Assembly (NCBI RefSeq): GCF_009363155.1
Contig: NZ_CP045302.1
Coordinates: 1,859,001 to 1,923,000 of the forward strand
Direction of reading: 5' to 3'
Origin: Azotobacter salinestris
Lineage (GTDB): Bacteria; Pseudomonadota; Gammaproteobacteria; Pseudomonadales; Pseudomonadaceae
Length of the DNA: 64,000 nucleotides
Below are positions 43,084 through 51,308 of the stretch, piece after piece. The stretch's first letter is position 1; the number at the start of each line of letters is the position of its first letter. Under the pieces are notes generated by a model. That model was not told where the DNA came from and did not search any database. It saw nothing but the letters and a program-made list of their open reading frames with translations. The translations under genes and the position numbers were made by a program.

Positions 43084-44268
43084 ATGACGACATGCGTCCA
43101 TCTGCTGGGCGATTGCAGCGTACGCCTGTGGGGATTGACCTCCAGGGAAAGGCTCGGGCGGATGCTCGAAAAGCACCCCGGAGCGCGCCTGTGCGAGGCG
43201 CATGAGCCCCTGCCGCCGGCCGGGAGCGTGCTGCTGCTGCGCGAAGACTACCTGTACGACGAGCGGGTGCTGCGCGGGCTGCTGGACACGCCGGACGTCG
43301 CCCTGCAGGACCCGCGCGACGGCAGCCTGGTCGCCGCCCGCCTGCCGGCCGGCGAGCTGGCCGGGACGGCCGGCTTCGACGCCCCGGCCATCGGGCGGCT
43401 GCGCCGGGTGCGCCCGGATACGGTGGCCTCCGGCCTGCAGGAACAGCTGCGCAAGTTCGACCCGCCCTGGGTCGCGCGCATCGCGGAAGGCGAGCGCGAG
43501 GCCCTGGAAAGGTCGCTGTTCGACGGCGCCTACAAGGGCGTCACCGACTTCATCACCCGCGGCGTCTGGCCGGTGCCGGCGCGCCGGGCCACGGCCTGGT
43601 GCGTGCGCCTGGGCCTGAGCCCCAACCATGTCACCGCCGCGAGCTACGTTCTGGCGATCCTCGCCGGCTACTGGTTCTGGCAGGGCGCGTACGGCGCGGG
43701 CCTGCTCGCCGGCTGGATCATGACCTTCCTCGACACGGTGGACGGCAAGCTGGCGCGGGTCACCGTCACCTCGACCCGCTTCGGCGACCTCTTCGACCAC
43801 GCCCTGGATCTGGTGCACCCGCCGCTCTGGTACCTCGCCTGGGGAATGGGACTGAGTGCCGGCTGGGATGCCGCCATTCCCCTGGATACGCTGCTGTGGG
43901 TCATCTTCGCTGGCTATGTCGCCGGCCGCCTGTGCGAGGGAGCCTTCAAGTTCGCCGCGCCCTTCTCGCTGTTCCTCTGGCGTCCCTTCGACTCGCTCAA
44001 CCGCCTGGTGACCGCCCGCCGCAACCCCAACCTGCTGATCCTGACCCTGGCCTGGGCGCTGGGCGCCGGCGATACCGGCCTGCTGCTGGTCGCGCTCTGG
44101 ACGCTGGTCTCCACGCTGGTCCTCGCCGCCCGGGTGTTCTGGGCGCTCCTGCTGCGCCGGCGCGGCGCCGAGCTGCAGCCCTGGCTGAGCCAGATCGACC
44201 TGCGAGCCGAGGGCCACCGGCCGATCGTGCGCCTGTTCGCGCCGCGCTCCGGGCTGAGCGATGTCTGA
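43084..44268 (+). CDS. CDP-alcohol phosphotransferase with N-terminal extension
   Basis: A 394-residue membrane protein. Residues 1-150 form a soluble domain without a clear match (MTTCVHLLGDCSVRLWGLTS). The rest is a CDP-OH_P transferase with the complete catalytic motif from Asp217 to Asp242: D217-x2-D220-G-x2-A-R225-x8-G234-x3-D238-x3-D242. The family joins a CDP-activated lipid or alcohol to an alcohol or phosphate. Next to a lipid kinase and nucleotidyltransferases it is a strong candidate for building a phospho-headgroup on ceramide or another lipid. The 8-base overlap with the kinase gene indicates coupling. Confidence 0.87.
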   Translation: MTTCVHLLGDCSVRLWGLTSRERLGRMLEKHPGARLCEAHEPLPPAGSVLLLREDYLYDERVLRGLLDTPDVALQDPRDGSLVAARLPAGELAGTAGFDAPAIGRLRRVRPDTVASGLQEQLRKFDPPWVARIAEGEREALERSLFDGAYKGVTDFITRGVWPVPARRATAWCVRLGLSPNHVTAASYVLAILAGYWFWQGAYGAGLLAGWIMTFLDTVDGKLARVTVTSTRFGDLFDHALDLVHPPLWYLAWGMGLSAGWDAAIPLDTLLWVIFAGYVAGRLCEGAFKFAAPFSLFLWRPFDSLNRLVTARRNPNLLILTLAWALGAGDTGLLLVALWTLVSTLVLAARVFWALLLRRRGAELQPWLSQIDLRAEGHRPIVRLFAPRSGLSDV

Positions 44269-45229
44269 GGCCGGAGCGCGGCCGGCGCGGATCGCCATCC
44301 TGCTGAACCCCGGCAGCGGACGCGTCCGCCGCCAGCTGCCGGCGCTGCGCCGGATCGCCGCCACTGTGCCCGGCGCCCTGCTGCAGGAGGTCTGCGACGC
44401 CCAGGAGATCGCCCGGGCGCTGCGCCACTGGCGCGCCGGGCCGCAGGACCTGGTGGTGGTGCTGGGCGGGGACGGCACCCTGCAGGCCGTCCTGACCGCC
44501 CTCCTGCAACGACCGGCCGCCGGCCTGCCCGGCCTGCTGGTGGTGCCGGGGGGCACCACCAACATGAGCGCGAGCGACCTCGGCGCGCGCCTGAAACCCG
44601 AGGCCGCGCTGCGCGCCCTGTGCGCCTGGCTGCGGGGCGCCGGACCGGCGCCGCAGGCGGTGCGGCGCGCCGTGCTGCGGATCGACGGCGAGGCGGACCT
44701 GGGGCCGCAGTTCGGCATGTTCTTCGGGACCGGCGCCATCCTCAGCGGAGTGCGCTATTTCCACCGGCACATCCGCCCGACCGGCGTGCGCGGAACCCTG
44801 GGGCCGGCGCTGGCCCTCGGCCGCCTGCTGTTCTCGCTGCTCGGCAACCGGCCGCACCCGCTGCTGCCGGCGATGCCGGCCCGGCTCAGCGCGACGGACG
44901 CCGACTGGCAGAGCGACTGGCTGCTGGTGCTGGCCTCGACCCTGGACCGCCTGCTGGTCGGCTGCCGGCCCTACTGGGGAGCCGAACCGGCTCCCGTGCA
45001 CGTCACCGCGGTCCGCCATCGCCCGCGCCGCCTGCTGCGGGTCCTGCCAGCCCTGCTGTGCGGGCGCGGCGCGCGCGTCGCCCGCGAGCAGGACGGCTAC
45101 CTCAGCCGCAATCTCGAGGCGCTGAGCCTGAGCGGGCCCGACGACTTCCTGCTCGACGGCGAACTGTTCCAGACCCGGGCGCCGATCCGCCTGTCCAGCA
45201 CACCCCCGCTATGCTTTCTGACCTTCTGA
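44261..45229 (+). CDS. DAG-kinase-fold lipid kinase
   Basis: A 322-residue protein of the diacylglycerol/sphingosine/ceramide kinase superfamily. ILLNPGSGRVRR (phosphate loop), VVVLGGDGTLQAVL (catalytic GGDGT) and VPGGTTNMSASDL are the typical motifs, followed by a C-terminal beta-sandwich. It phosphorylates a lipid hydroxyl. Between the CDP-alcohol phosphotransferase and a Tam41-like gene it could make ceramide-1-phosphate or phosphatidic acid. The substrate is inference. Confidence 0.87.
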   Translation: MSEAGARPARIAILLNPGSGRVRRQLPALRRIAATVPGALLQEVCDAQEIARALRHWRAGPQDLVVVLGGDGTLQAVLTALLQRPAAGLPGLLVVPGGTTNMSASDLGARLKPEAALRALCAWLRGAGPAPQAVRRAVLRIDGEADLGPQFGMFFGTGAILSGVRYFHRHIRPTGVRGTLGPALALGRLLFSLLGNRPHPLLPAMPARLSATDADWQSDWLLVLASTLDRLLVGCRPYWGAEPAPVHVTAVRHRPRRLLRVLPALLCGRGARVAREQDGYLSRNLEALSLSGPDDFLLDGELFQTRAPIRLSSTPPLCFLTF

Positions 45230-45238
45230 GGCCGGCCG

Positions 45239-46207
45239 ATGCCCGACGTACCGCCCTTGCCCGCACCGCCACCGGACCTGCTCGCCGAGATCGCCGGCCA
45301 ATGCGCCCGGCCGGTCGCCGGGGAACTGCACCAGCTCTGCGCCGAAGCCCGCGCCCGCTTCGGCGACGCCCTGGTGGCGCTGCTGTTCTACGGCTCCTGC
45401 CTGCGCAGCGGCAATCCCGGCGAAGGCCTGGTCGATCTCTATGCGATCGTCGACGACTATTCCCACGCCTACCCCAGCCGCCTGCTGCGGCTGGCGAACG
45501 CCTGGCTGCCGCCCAACGTCCTGCTCCTGCGCACGCGCACGGCCGACGGCCGGCTGCTGCAGGCGAAATGCGCGGTGCTGTCGCTGGCGGATCTCGAACG
45601 GGGAACCGCCCGCTGGTTCCAGAGCTACCTGTGGGGACGTCTCGCCCAGTCGTCGCGCCTGGTCTACTGCCGGGACGAACGGATCGAGCGACGGGTACAG
45701 GAGGCGCTGGCCCGCGCGGTCCTCACCCTGCTCGAGCAGGCCCTGCCGTGCCTGGAGCCGCGCTTCGACAGCGAGACGCTCTGGCAGCGGGCGCTGGCGC
45801 GCAGCTACGGCTGCGAGCTGCGCCCGGAGTCGGCCGACCGCCCGGCCCGGCTGGTGCGCCACGACCGGGAGCACTACCGGCGCCTGACCCGGGCCGCCGT
45901 CCCGGCGCTCGCCGGCCTGGAGGCCGTCGCCGGCGAGGCCGACCTGTACCGCAACCGCTTGTCCGCCGCCGCCTGCCGGCAGGGCCGCCGGCGCTGGCGG
46001 CTGCGGCGCCTGCAGGGACGGCTGCTGAACCTGGCCCGCCTGGCGAAGGCGTCCTTCACCTTCGAGCTGGGTGTGGACTACGTCGTCTGGAAGCTGCAGC
46101 GCCACCTGGACCAGCCCGTCGAGATCAGCCCGCGCCTGCGCCGCCATCCGCTGATCTTCGGCTGGCCCCTGCTCTGGCGGCTGCTGCGGGAGCGGCGCCT
46201 GCATTAG
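45239..46207 (+). CDS. Tam41/MMP37-like nucleotidyltransferase (lipid cytidylyltransferase candidate)
   Basis: A 322-residue soluble protein. LLFYGSCLRSGNPGEGLVDL (49-66), then YAIVDDY, is the GS-x(n)-D-x-D-type nucleotidyltransferase signature and looks like the core of Tam41, the mitochondrial CDP-diacylglycerol synthase. The C-terminal half contains a helical region rich in Arg (RRWRLRRLQGRLLNLARLAK) and ends in WRLLRERRLH, suitable for membrane binding. If Tam41-like, it would turn a phosphatidate or ceramide phosphate into a CDP-lipid for the CDP-alcohol phosphotransferase. This is a remote-similarity call. Confidence 0.6.
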   Translation: MPDVPPLPAPPPDLLAEIAGQCARPVAGELHQLCAEARARFGDALVALLFYGSCLRSGNPGEGLVDLYAIVDDYSHAYPSRLLRLANAWLPPNVLLLRTRTADGRLLQAKCAVLSLADLERGTARWFQSYLWGRLAQSSRLVYCRDERIERRVQEALARAVLTLLEQALPCLEPRFDSETLWQRALARSYGCELRPESADRPARLVRHDREHYRRLTRAAVPALAGLEAVAGEADLYRNRLSAAACRQGRRRWRLRRLQGRLLNLARLAKASFTFELGVDYVVWKLQRHLDQPVEISPRLRRHPLIFGWPLLWRLLRERRLH

Positions 46208-46259
46208 TTCGACCAACCAATCGTGTGCCGGGCATGCCTGGCCGATCCGGGGGAGTCCC

Positions 46260-47024
46260 ATGGAACAGAGCAACGACGACATCGCGCCGGCGCCCCGGCG
46301 CAAACGCAGGCACCGCCCCAGCGTGGCCGTCGGCCTGTGGCTGATCAAGCGTCTGGAACATGCGATCCGCCACTATTCGACCGTGGGCACTACGCCGTTC
46401 TTCGATACCCGGCAGTTTCCCTGGGTGCCCGTGCTGGAGGCCAACTGGCAGGCCATCCGCCAGGAGCTGGAGCAGGTCCTGGAGCAGCGCGAGCGGCTGC
46501 CGAACTTCCAGGACATCTCCCGGGACCAGTTGAACATCACCCAGGACGACCGCTGGAAGACCTTCTTCCTCTACGGCTACGGCTACAAGATGGAAGGCAA
46601 CTGTGCACGCTGCCCGGAGACCACGCGGCTGGTCGAGGCCATTCCCGGGATGTACACCGCCTTCTTCTCGATCCTCGCCCCCGGCAAGCACATCCCGCCG
46701 CACCGCGGCCCCTACAACGGCCTGCTGCGCGCCCACCTGGCGCTGATCGTGCCCGAGCCGCGGGAGCAGTGCCGGATCCAGGTCGGCGACCAGGTCCGCC
46801 ACTGGGAGAGCGGCAAGTGCCTGGTGTTCGACGACACCTACCGGCATCAGGTGTGGAACGACACCGACGGCACCCGCGTCGTGCTGTTCCTCGACGTGCA
46901 ACGGCCTCTGGCCTGGCCGGGGACGCTGCTCAACAGGGCGGTCCTCCGGCTGATCCGCTGGTCGCCCTTCATCCAGGACGCGCGGCGCAACCACCGCGCC
47001 TGGGAGCGGGGGCTGGAGCGTTAG
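46260..47024 (+). CDS. aspartyl/asparaginyl beta-hydroxylase-family oxygenase (LpxO-like), copy 1
   Basis: A 254-residue Fe(II)/2-oxoglutarate enzyme. Metal-binding His residues are in PGKHIPPHRGPYNGLLRAHL and DDTYRHQVWND, with an Arg in TRVVLFLDV for 2-oxoglutarate. The FFSILAPG segment and overall pattern resemble LpxO, which 2-hydroxylates acyl chains of lipid A. As last gene of the plus-strand lipid arm it may hydroxylate the N-acyl chain of the sphingolipid (2-hydroxy acids are common in bacterial ceramides). It shares a Cys-containing segment CARCPETTRLVEAIPG with the copy at 48107. Confidence 0.85.
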   Translation: MEQSNDDIAPAPRRKRRHRPSVAVGLWLIKRLEHAIRHYSTVGTTPFFDTRQFPWVPVLEANWQAIRQELEQVLEQRERLPNFQDISRDQLNITQDDRWKTFFLYGYGYKMEGNCARCPETTRLVEAIPGMYTAFFSILAPGKHIPPHRGPYNGLLRAHLALIVPEPREQCRIQVGDQVRHWESGKCLVFDDTYRHQVWNDTDGTRVVLFLDVQRPLAWPGTLLNRAVLRLIRWSPFIQDARRNHRAWERGLER

Positions 47025-47310
47025 GCTTGGCCGGCTGCCGCCTATGCATGCGCCACCGAACGGCCGCCTCGTATGCGATCGGCTATATGGCTATATGAAG
47101 ACGGCCGGTTATTCACACGGCCCCACAGTGATTGACGAATCCTTCACGGCTACCGCCCATTCGTCGGCGATCGGTGCCGGCAGCCTTCGACGGCATGAAC
47201 TCCTGGTTTCGACCACCTTCTGACACGTTGACGACGGCTCTTTTTATCCGGGCCTCGCCCGGAAAATCTGTCCGAACGGCAATCACCAGCGCAAAAGCAG
47301 GAGGTGCAGG
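47025..47310. other. intergenic region before the KGG genes
   Basis: 286 bases without a supported gene. The stretch is the promoter region for the downstream small stress genes; the ribosome binding site aggaggtgcagg (47299-47310) is strong. I cannot place a promoter with certainty. Confidence 0.4.
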
Positions 47311-47511
47311 ATGACAGAGAAGAAAAAAGGCGACATGAGCGTCAGCGAAGCGGGCCGCAAGGGCGGTGAAAGCACGGCGGCGACCCACGACCACGAGTTC
47401 TACGAGGAAATCGGCCACAAGGGTGGCGAGAAAGGCGGCCAGCGGGTCCGCGAACTGGTCGAAGAAGGCAGGAAGTCCGAAGAAACCGGTAAGAAAGGCA
47501 AAAAATCCTGA
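47311..47511 (+). CDS. KGG-repeat stress protein, copy 1
   Basis: A 66-residue hydrophilic protein with the repeated motif SEAGRKGGEST and GHKGGEKGGQRVRELVEEG of the KGG/GsiB family (stress-induced, con-10-like). These proteins are intrinsically disordered and linked to desiccation and starvation; molecular role unknown. A strong Shine-Dalgarno precedes it. A paralogue follows 55 bases downstream. Confidence 0.88.
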   Translation: MTEKKKGDMSVSEAGRKGGESTAATHDHEFYEEIGHKGGEKGGQRVRELVEEGRKSEETGKKGKKS

Positions 47512-47566
47512 ACGTGCGGGAAGCCCGGCCTGACCGGGCGCCTCCCGTCACCCGAGGAGACAGCAG

Positions 47567-47761
47567 ATGGCCAAGACCGAGAAAGGCAGGATGAGCGTCG
47601 GTGAAGCCGGCAAGAAAGGTGGCCAGGCCACGTCCGCCACCCATGACCGCGAGTTCTACGAGGAGATCGGTCACAAGGGCGGCGAAGCGGGCGGCAAGAA
47701 GGGCGGACAGCGTGTCCGCGAGCTGATCGAGGAAGGCAAGCGCCAGGAAGACAAGTCCTGA
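47567..47761 (+). CDS. KGG-repeat stress protein, copy 2
   Basis: A 64-residue paralogue of the preceding gene (MSVGEAGKKGGQATSATHDREFYEEIGHKGGEAG by segments SVGEAGKKGG and GHKGGEAGGKKGGQRV). One more GKKGG unit is present than in copy 1. Same family and probable stress role. gaggagacagc provides a good ribosome binding site. Confidence 0.88.
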   Translation: MAKTEKGRMSVGEAGKKGGQATSATHDREFYEEIGHKGGEAGGKKGGQRVRELIEEGKRQEDKS

Positions 47762-47844
47762 GCGGCCGGCGCCGAATGAACATATGCAGCGGCACGCCAG
47801 AGGGACCGTCCCCCTGCTCCGTGCCCACCCTATGGAGGTGCATC

Positions 47845-48051
47845 ATGACCAGAGGCATGGGTGGTCATTCCCCGTCCAACATCTCCCATCACCTGAAAGG
47901 CATCGACTTCCCGGCGCAAAAGAACGACCTGCTGAAGCAGGCCGAACAGAATGGCGCCGACGAAGAGGTGCTGGATACCCTCAAGCGCATGCCGGACGAG
48001 CGCTACGAAAACATGGCGGACGTCATGAAGGGCTACGGCTCGGTGCACTGA
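47845..48051 (+). CDS. DUF2795-family small protein
   Basis: A 68-residue protein (MTRGMGGHSPSNISHHLKGIDFPAQ) of the DUF2795 type, with LKGIDFPAQKNDLLKQAEQNGADEEV and a C-terminal helix ERYENMADVMKG. Such proteins are small, stress-associated and uncharacterised. Start chosen at 47845 for its strong ribosome binding site (tggaggtgc). It belongs with the two KGG genes in one small unit ended by a clear terminator. Confidence 0.85.
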   Translation: MTRGMGGHSPSNISHHLKGIDFPAQKNDLLKQAEQNGADEEVLDTLKRMPDERYENMADVMKGYGSVH

Positions 48052-48064
48052 GCCGATCGCACGG

Positions 48065-48099
48065 AGCGGGCCCTCGGCCCGCTTCCTCTTTCCTGTTCC
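48065..48099 (+). terminator. intrinsic terminator after the small stress genes
   Basis: agcgggcc (48065-48072) and ggcccgct (48076-48083) make a perfect 8-bp stem with a 3-base loop, followed by the T-rich tcctctttcctgtt. It lies 14 bases after the DUF2795 stop, between convergent genes. Confidence 0.8.
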
Positions 48100-48106
48100 C
48101 GGCCGC

Positions 48107-48874
48107 TCAATCGTCCAGCAATTTGTGCGCCTCGTCCCAGGCCGCCAGGTTGCGCCGCGCCTCCTGAACGAACGGGCTATGCCGCACCGCGCCGAGAAAC
48201 AGGTCGCCCAGCAGGCGCCCGGGCAGGCGCAGCGGGCGCTTGAACTGGATCAGCAGCACCACGCGGGTCTGCTCGGTGTCGTTCCACACCTCGTGGGGAT
48301 AGGTGTCGTCGAAGACCAGGCACTGGCCGTCGCCCCAGCAGGCCGTCTGGTCGCCGACCTGGATGCGGCAGCGCTCGGCCGGCGTCGGCGTCATCACCCC
48401 CAGGTGGCAGGTCATGATGCGCTTGGTCACGCCGGTGTGCCGCGGGATATGCGCGCCAGGCGCGAGGATCGAGAAGAAGGCGCTGTTGAGCCCGGGCACC
48501 ACCGACAGCAGCCGCGCCGTCTCCGGGCACTGGCGGCAGCCGTTGTCGATCCGGTAGCCATAGCCCCAGAGAAAGAACGACTGCCAGGCGTTGCCCGCGG
48601 CGATGCGCCGGTGGTCCGGGGAAATGTCGCGCAGGGCCGGTATCGGGGTGCGCTGCTCGAGCAGTCGGTCGAGTTCGGCGCGCACGACCGGCCAGGCGGC
48701 CTCCAGCTTCGCGGTCCAGGGGAACAGCCGCTTGTCGAAGACCGGCGGATCGCCCACCAGGGAATTGCGCGCCAGGTAGCGGTTGAGCAGCGGCCGCAGT
48801 TTCTTGCCGGTCCGGTACAGGGCGCTGCGCTTGACCTTGTCCCTGGCCACCTCGGCCGAAGCCATCTCCTTCAT
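48107..48874 (-). CDS. aspartyl/asparaginyl beta-hydroxylase-family oxygenase (LpxO-like), copy 2
   Basis: A 255-residue paralogue of the enzyme at 46260. Shared segments include CRQCPETARLLSVVPGLNSAFFSILAPGAHI split as CRQCPETARLL and FFSILAPGAHIPRHTG, with iron ligands in IPRHTG and DDTYPHEVWND, and the 2-oxoglutarate Arg in TRVVLLIQF. The start MKEMASAEV is preceded by a weak site; MASAEV (48865) is an alternative. It probably hydroxylates an acyl chain of lipid A or of the sphingolipid made by the neighbouring cluster; two paralogues suggest two substrates or positions. Confidence 0.84.
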   Translation of the reverse strand: MKEMASAEVARDKVKRSALYRTGKKLRPLLNRYLARNSLVGDPPVFDKRLFPWTAKLEAAWPVVRAELDRLLEQRTPIPALRDISPDHRRIAAGNAWQSFFLWGYGYRIDNGCRQCPETARLLSVVPGLNSAFFSILAPGAHIPRHTGVTKRIMTCHLGVMTPTPAERCRIQVGDQTACWGDGQCLVFDDTYPHEVWNDTEQTRVVLLIQFKRPLRLPGRLLGDLFLGAVRHSPFVQEARRNLAAWDEAHKLLDD

Positions 48875-48947
48875 TCGGACACTCCCGGTTGCCGGCTGCG
48901 GATGCCGGGGCAGCGGCGCTGCCCGGAGGACGTTGGTCGTCCGCCGC

Positions 48948-51308
48948 TCATGGCACGGGCCGCTCCGCCACCATCACCTCGCGGATCGCCTGCAGGGCAC
49001 GGTCGCGGGAAGCGGCGAGCAGGGCCGGCGAGAGTCCCGGCGGGTGGTCCAGCCCTTCCGGCAGGGGCGCCACGCCCAGGGACAGGTGCACCTGCTCCAT
49101 GCGCCGCTCGCGACTGATCCAGCCCGCCTCGACCACCCGGTCGTAGAAGCGCCCGAGCCGGTTCTGCTGCCGGGGCACGCCGCGACTGCCGGCGACCCGC
49201 TCGACCACGCCCATCCGCCGCTCCAGCAGGTGGCGCAGCCGCTCCTTGCGCTGCCGGCGCACCGGCAGGGGGAACACCGCCACCGGCCGGCCGGTCATGC
49301 AGGCCTCGGTCAGCATGGAGACGCTCTCGCCGGTGACGATGAAGGCATCGGCCAGCGCCAGCAGGGCCCGGTAGGGATTGTCGCCCGGACTGCCGAAGCG
49401 GTAGCTCCACAGCGGCGTGTCGATGGCCGCCAGCAGGGCATCGATCGCGCTGCCGGAGGTACGCGGGCTGGTCGAGAGAAGCAGCGATCCGCCGCGGGCC
49501 CTGGCCGCGACGCCGGCCTCCCGGCCCAGCGCCGCGGCGGTCTGCGCATCGAGCCGGTAGGGGATGCTGTCGCCGCCCACCAGCAGCGCGATCCAGGGCC
49601 GCGGCAGAGGGGCGAAGCGCTGCCGCCAGGCTTCCAGCGCCGCCTCGTCGAGCGGACGCTCGCCGATGAAGGGCGCCGGCAGATCGACGACGTTGGCGCG
49701 CAGCGGCAAGCCGTACTGCGGGGTCGTCACCACCCGGTCGAAGCGGGCCAGCGGCGCGCGCGGGCGCCCCAGCACCACCAGCCGCGTGCGGCCCTGCGAG
49801 CGGCGCTGTATCCGGCGGGCCAGCGGTGCGGTACGCCGTCCTGCGCTGAGCACCAGGTCCGGCCAGGGCGGCGCCAGGCCGGCCTCGGCGGCGCCCGGAC
49901 GCTTGATCTCGCAGGGCCAGCCCAGGGCCTCGGCGATGTCGGTCAGCTGCGCATTGTCGCCGGCATGCTCGCCCTGCAGCACCCAGACCCTGGGCAGCCC
50001 CCGGCCATCCCGGCTGCGCTGGGCGAAGTCCGCCCGGAAGCGCTGCGTCCGCCCCTGGCGGTCCAGGCAGTCGAGCTGCCAGCAGCGGTCCGGATAACGC
50101 TGCGCCACCCGGCGCAGCAGCGTCCGCCAGCCGTCCGGGCTGCCGATCGTCGAGTCCTCGGCGCCGAGCGCCGCCCGGACGAACACCCAGCGGCGGCCGA
50201 GCCGGAACAGCCGGTCCACCACCCAGGGCAAATCCTCCACCGGCAGCCGTTCGAGGCCGGTCGCGGCGATCGCATCCCGGGGCACCGGGTCGTCGCTTCC
50301 GATCCGCTCCAGCGGCCAGAGCGGCAAGGACAGCTCGGCGGCCTCCGCCGCGCTCCAGGGCCCGGCCAGCGCCAGCTGCGTGGCATCTGCCGCCCGCGCC
50401 CGGCGCTGAAACTCCGCCGGCGACGCGGCCGGCATCCGGGCCGCCTGTTCGCAGCCAGCGACGAAGCCGGGACTGGGATGCGCCGCCGTGTAGATTTCGT
50501 AGCCCTCGCGGTCGGCCGCCTGCTCCAGGCTGAGGAAATGCTCGGCGAGGGGATGGATCTGGTAGGAGTACTGCCCGGGCGTCGGGCGCCAGGGCTGCAG
50601 GTGCAAAGCCGTGTAGTGCAGCAGCCGGGATTCGCCCGGCCGGTACTCGAAGTCCCGGGCGTGCCAGCGGGGATCGAGCGCGCCCCAGCGCCCCGGCTCG
50701 GCGGCCGCCTCCGCGCACAGGGCCTTCTTCGGCTCGCGGCAGGCCCTGGCGAAGGTCCAGCAGCGGGCCATGCGCGCGCAATCGATCAGCATCACCGCGG
50801 TGTCCTCGGGACGCAGCGCCAGATAGCCGTGCTCGCCCATCGGCTGGTCGAACAGTTCGGCGGGATCGGCGGTGTAGATCTGGTCGACGTCGTTGTAGAT
50901 CGCCCGCCCCTGGCGTCCGGCGAGGTCGGGAATGGCGAAGCGGTAGTTGGTGAAGCCGGTGCGCCAGCCCCGTTGCGCGAAGCCCGGCAGGCCGGTCATG
51001 CGGTAGACCTCGTAGCGGCGCTGCGGATCGCGCACCTGCTCCAGCGAATAGAAGAAGATGCGCTCGGCCCGGTGCTGCGCCGGCTCGGTGCCGAGGAAGA
51101 TCCGCACGGCCGGCGCCTGTGGCGCGCCGGGCCGGGCCTCCAGCACGACGGGGACGATCTCCGGCACCGCCGGCGCCTCGTCCGGGCGATCCCGCGCCGC
51201 GGCGGCGCCCGGCCGGGGCGCGGCCCAGGCCTGGAAGGCCGGCGACTGCTGGTGAAGCGCAAGAAGTTTCCGTACTGCCTCGTTGATTTTCAGGGCAAAG
51301 AAAGTCAT
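48948..51308 (-). CDS. GT8-like plus ELM1-family glycosyltransferase fusion
   Basis: A 786-residue protein. Residues 65-285 look like a GT-A glycosyltransferase of GT8 type, with the metal site Asp140-Val-Asp142 in IYNDVDQIYTADP and the motif LLHYTALHLQPWRP. Residues about 330-430 resemble a methyltransferase-like segment (VEDLPWVVDRLFRLGRRWVF). Residues 440-786 are an ELM1/GtrOC1-type GT-B domain (VWVLQGEHAGDNAQL, DLVLSAGRRTAPLARRI, LALADAFIVTGESVSMLTEA). The start MTFFALKIN is preferred for the upstream aaggga; 51320 and 51380 are alternatives. It may add sugars to LPS core or to the adjacent lipid. Confidence 0.75.
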   Translation of the reverse strand: MTFFALKINEAVRKLLALHQQSPAFQAWAAPRPGAAAARDRPDEAPAVPEIVPVVLEARPGAPQAPAVRIFLGTEPAQHRAERIFFYSLEQVRDPQRRYEVYRMTGLPGFAQRGWRTGFTNYRFAIPDLAGRQGRAIYNDVDQIYTADPAELFDQPMGEHGYLALRPEDTAVMLIDCARMARCWTFARACREPKKALCAEAAAEPGRWGALDPRWHARDFEYRPGESRLLHYTALHLQPWRPTPGQYSYQIHPLAEHFLSLEQAADREGYEIYTAAHPSPGFVAGCEQAARMPAASPAEFQRRARAADATQLALAGPWSAAEAAELSLPLWPLERIGSDDPVPRDAIAATGLERLPVEDLPWVVDRLFRLGRRWVFVRAALGAEDSTIGSPDGWRTLLRRVAQRYPDRCWQLDCLDRQGRTQRFRADFAQRSRDGRGLPRVWVLQGEHAGDNAQLTDIAEALGWPCEIKRPGAAEAGLAPPWPDLVLSAGRRTAPLARRIQRRSQGRTRLVVLGRPRAPLARFDRVVTTPQYGLPLRANVVDLPAPFIGERPLDEAALEAWRQRFAPLPRPWIALLVGGDSIPYRLDAQTAAALGREAGVAARARGGSLLLSTSPRTSGSAIDALLAAIDTPLWSYRFGSPGDNPYRALLALADAFIVTGESVSMLTEACMTGRPVAVFPLPVRRQRKERLRHLLERRMGVVERVAGSRGVPRQQNRLGRFYDRVVEAGWISRERRMEQVHLSLGVAPLPEGLDHPPGLSPALLAASRDRALQAIREVMVAERPVP

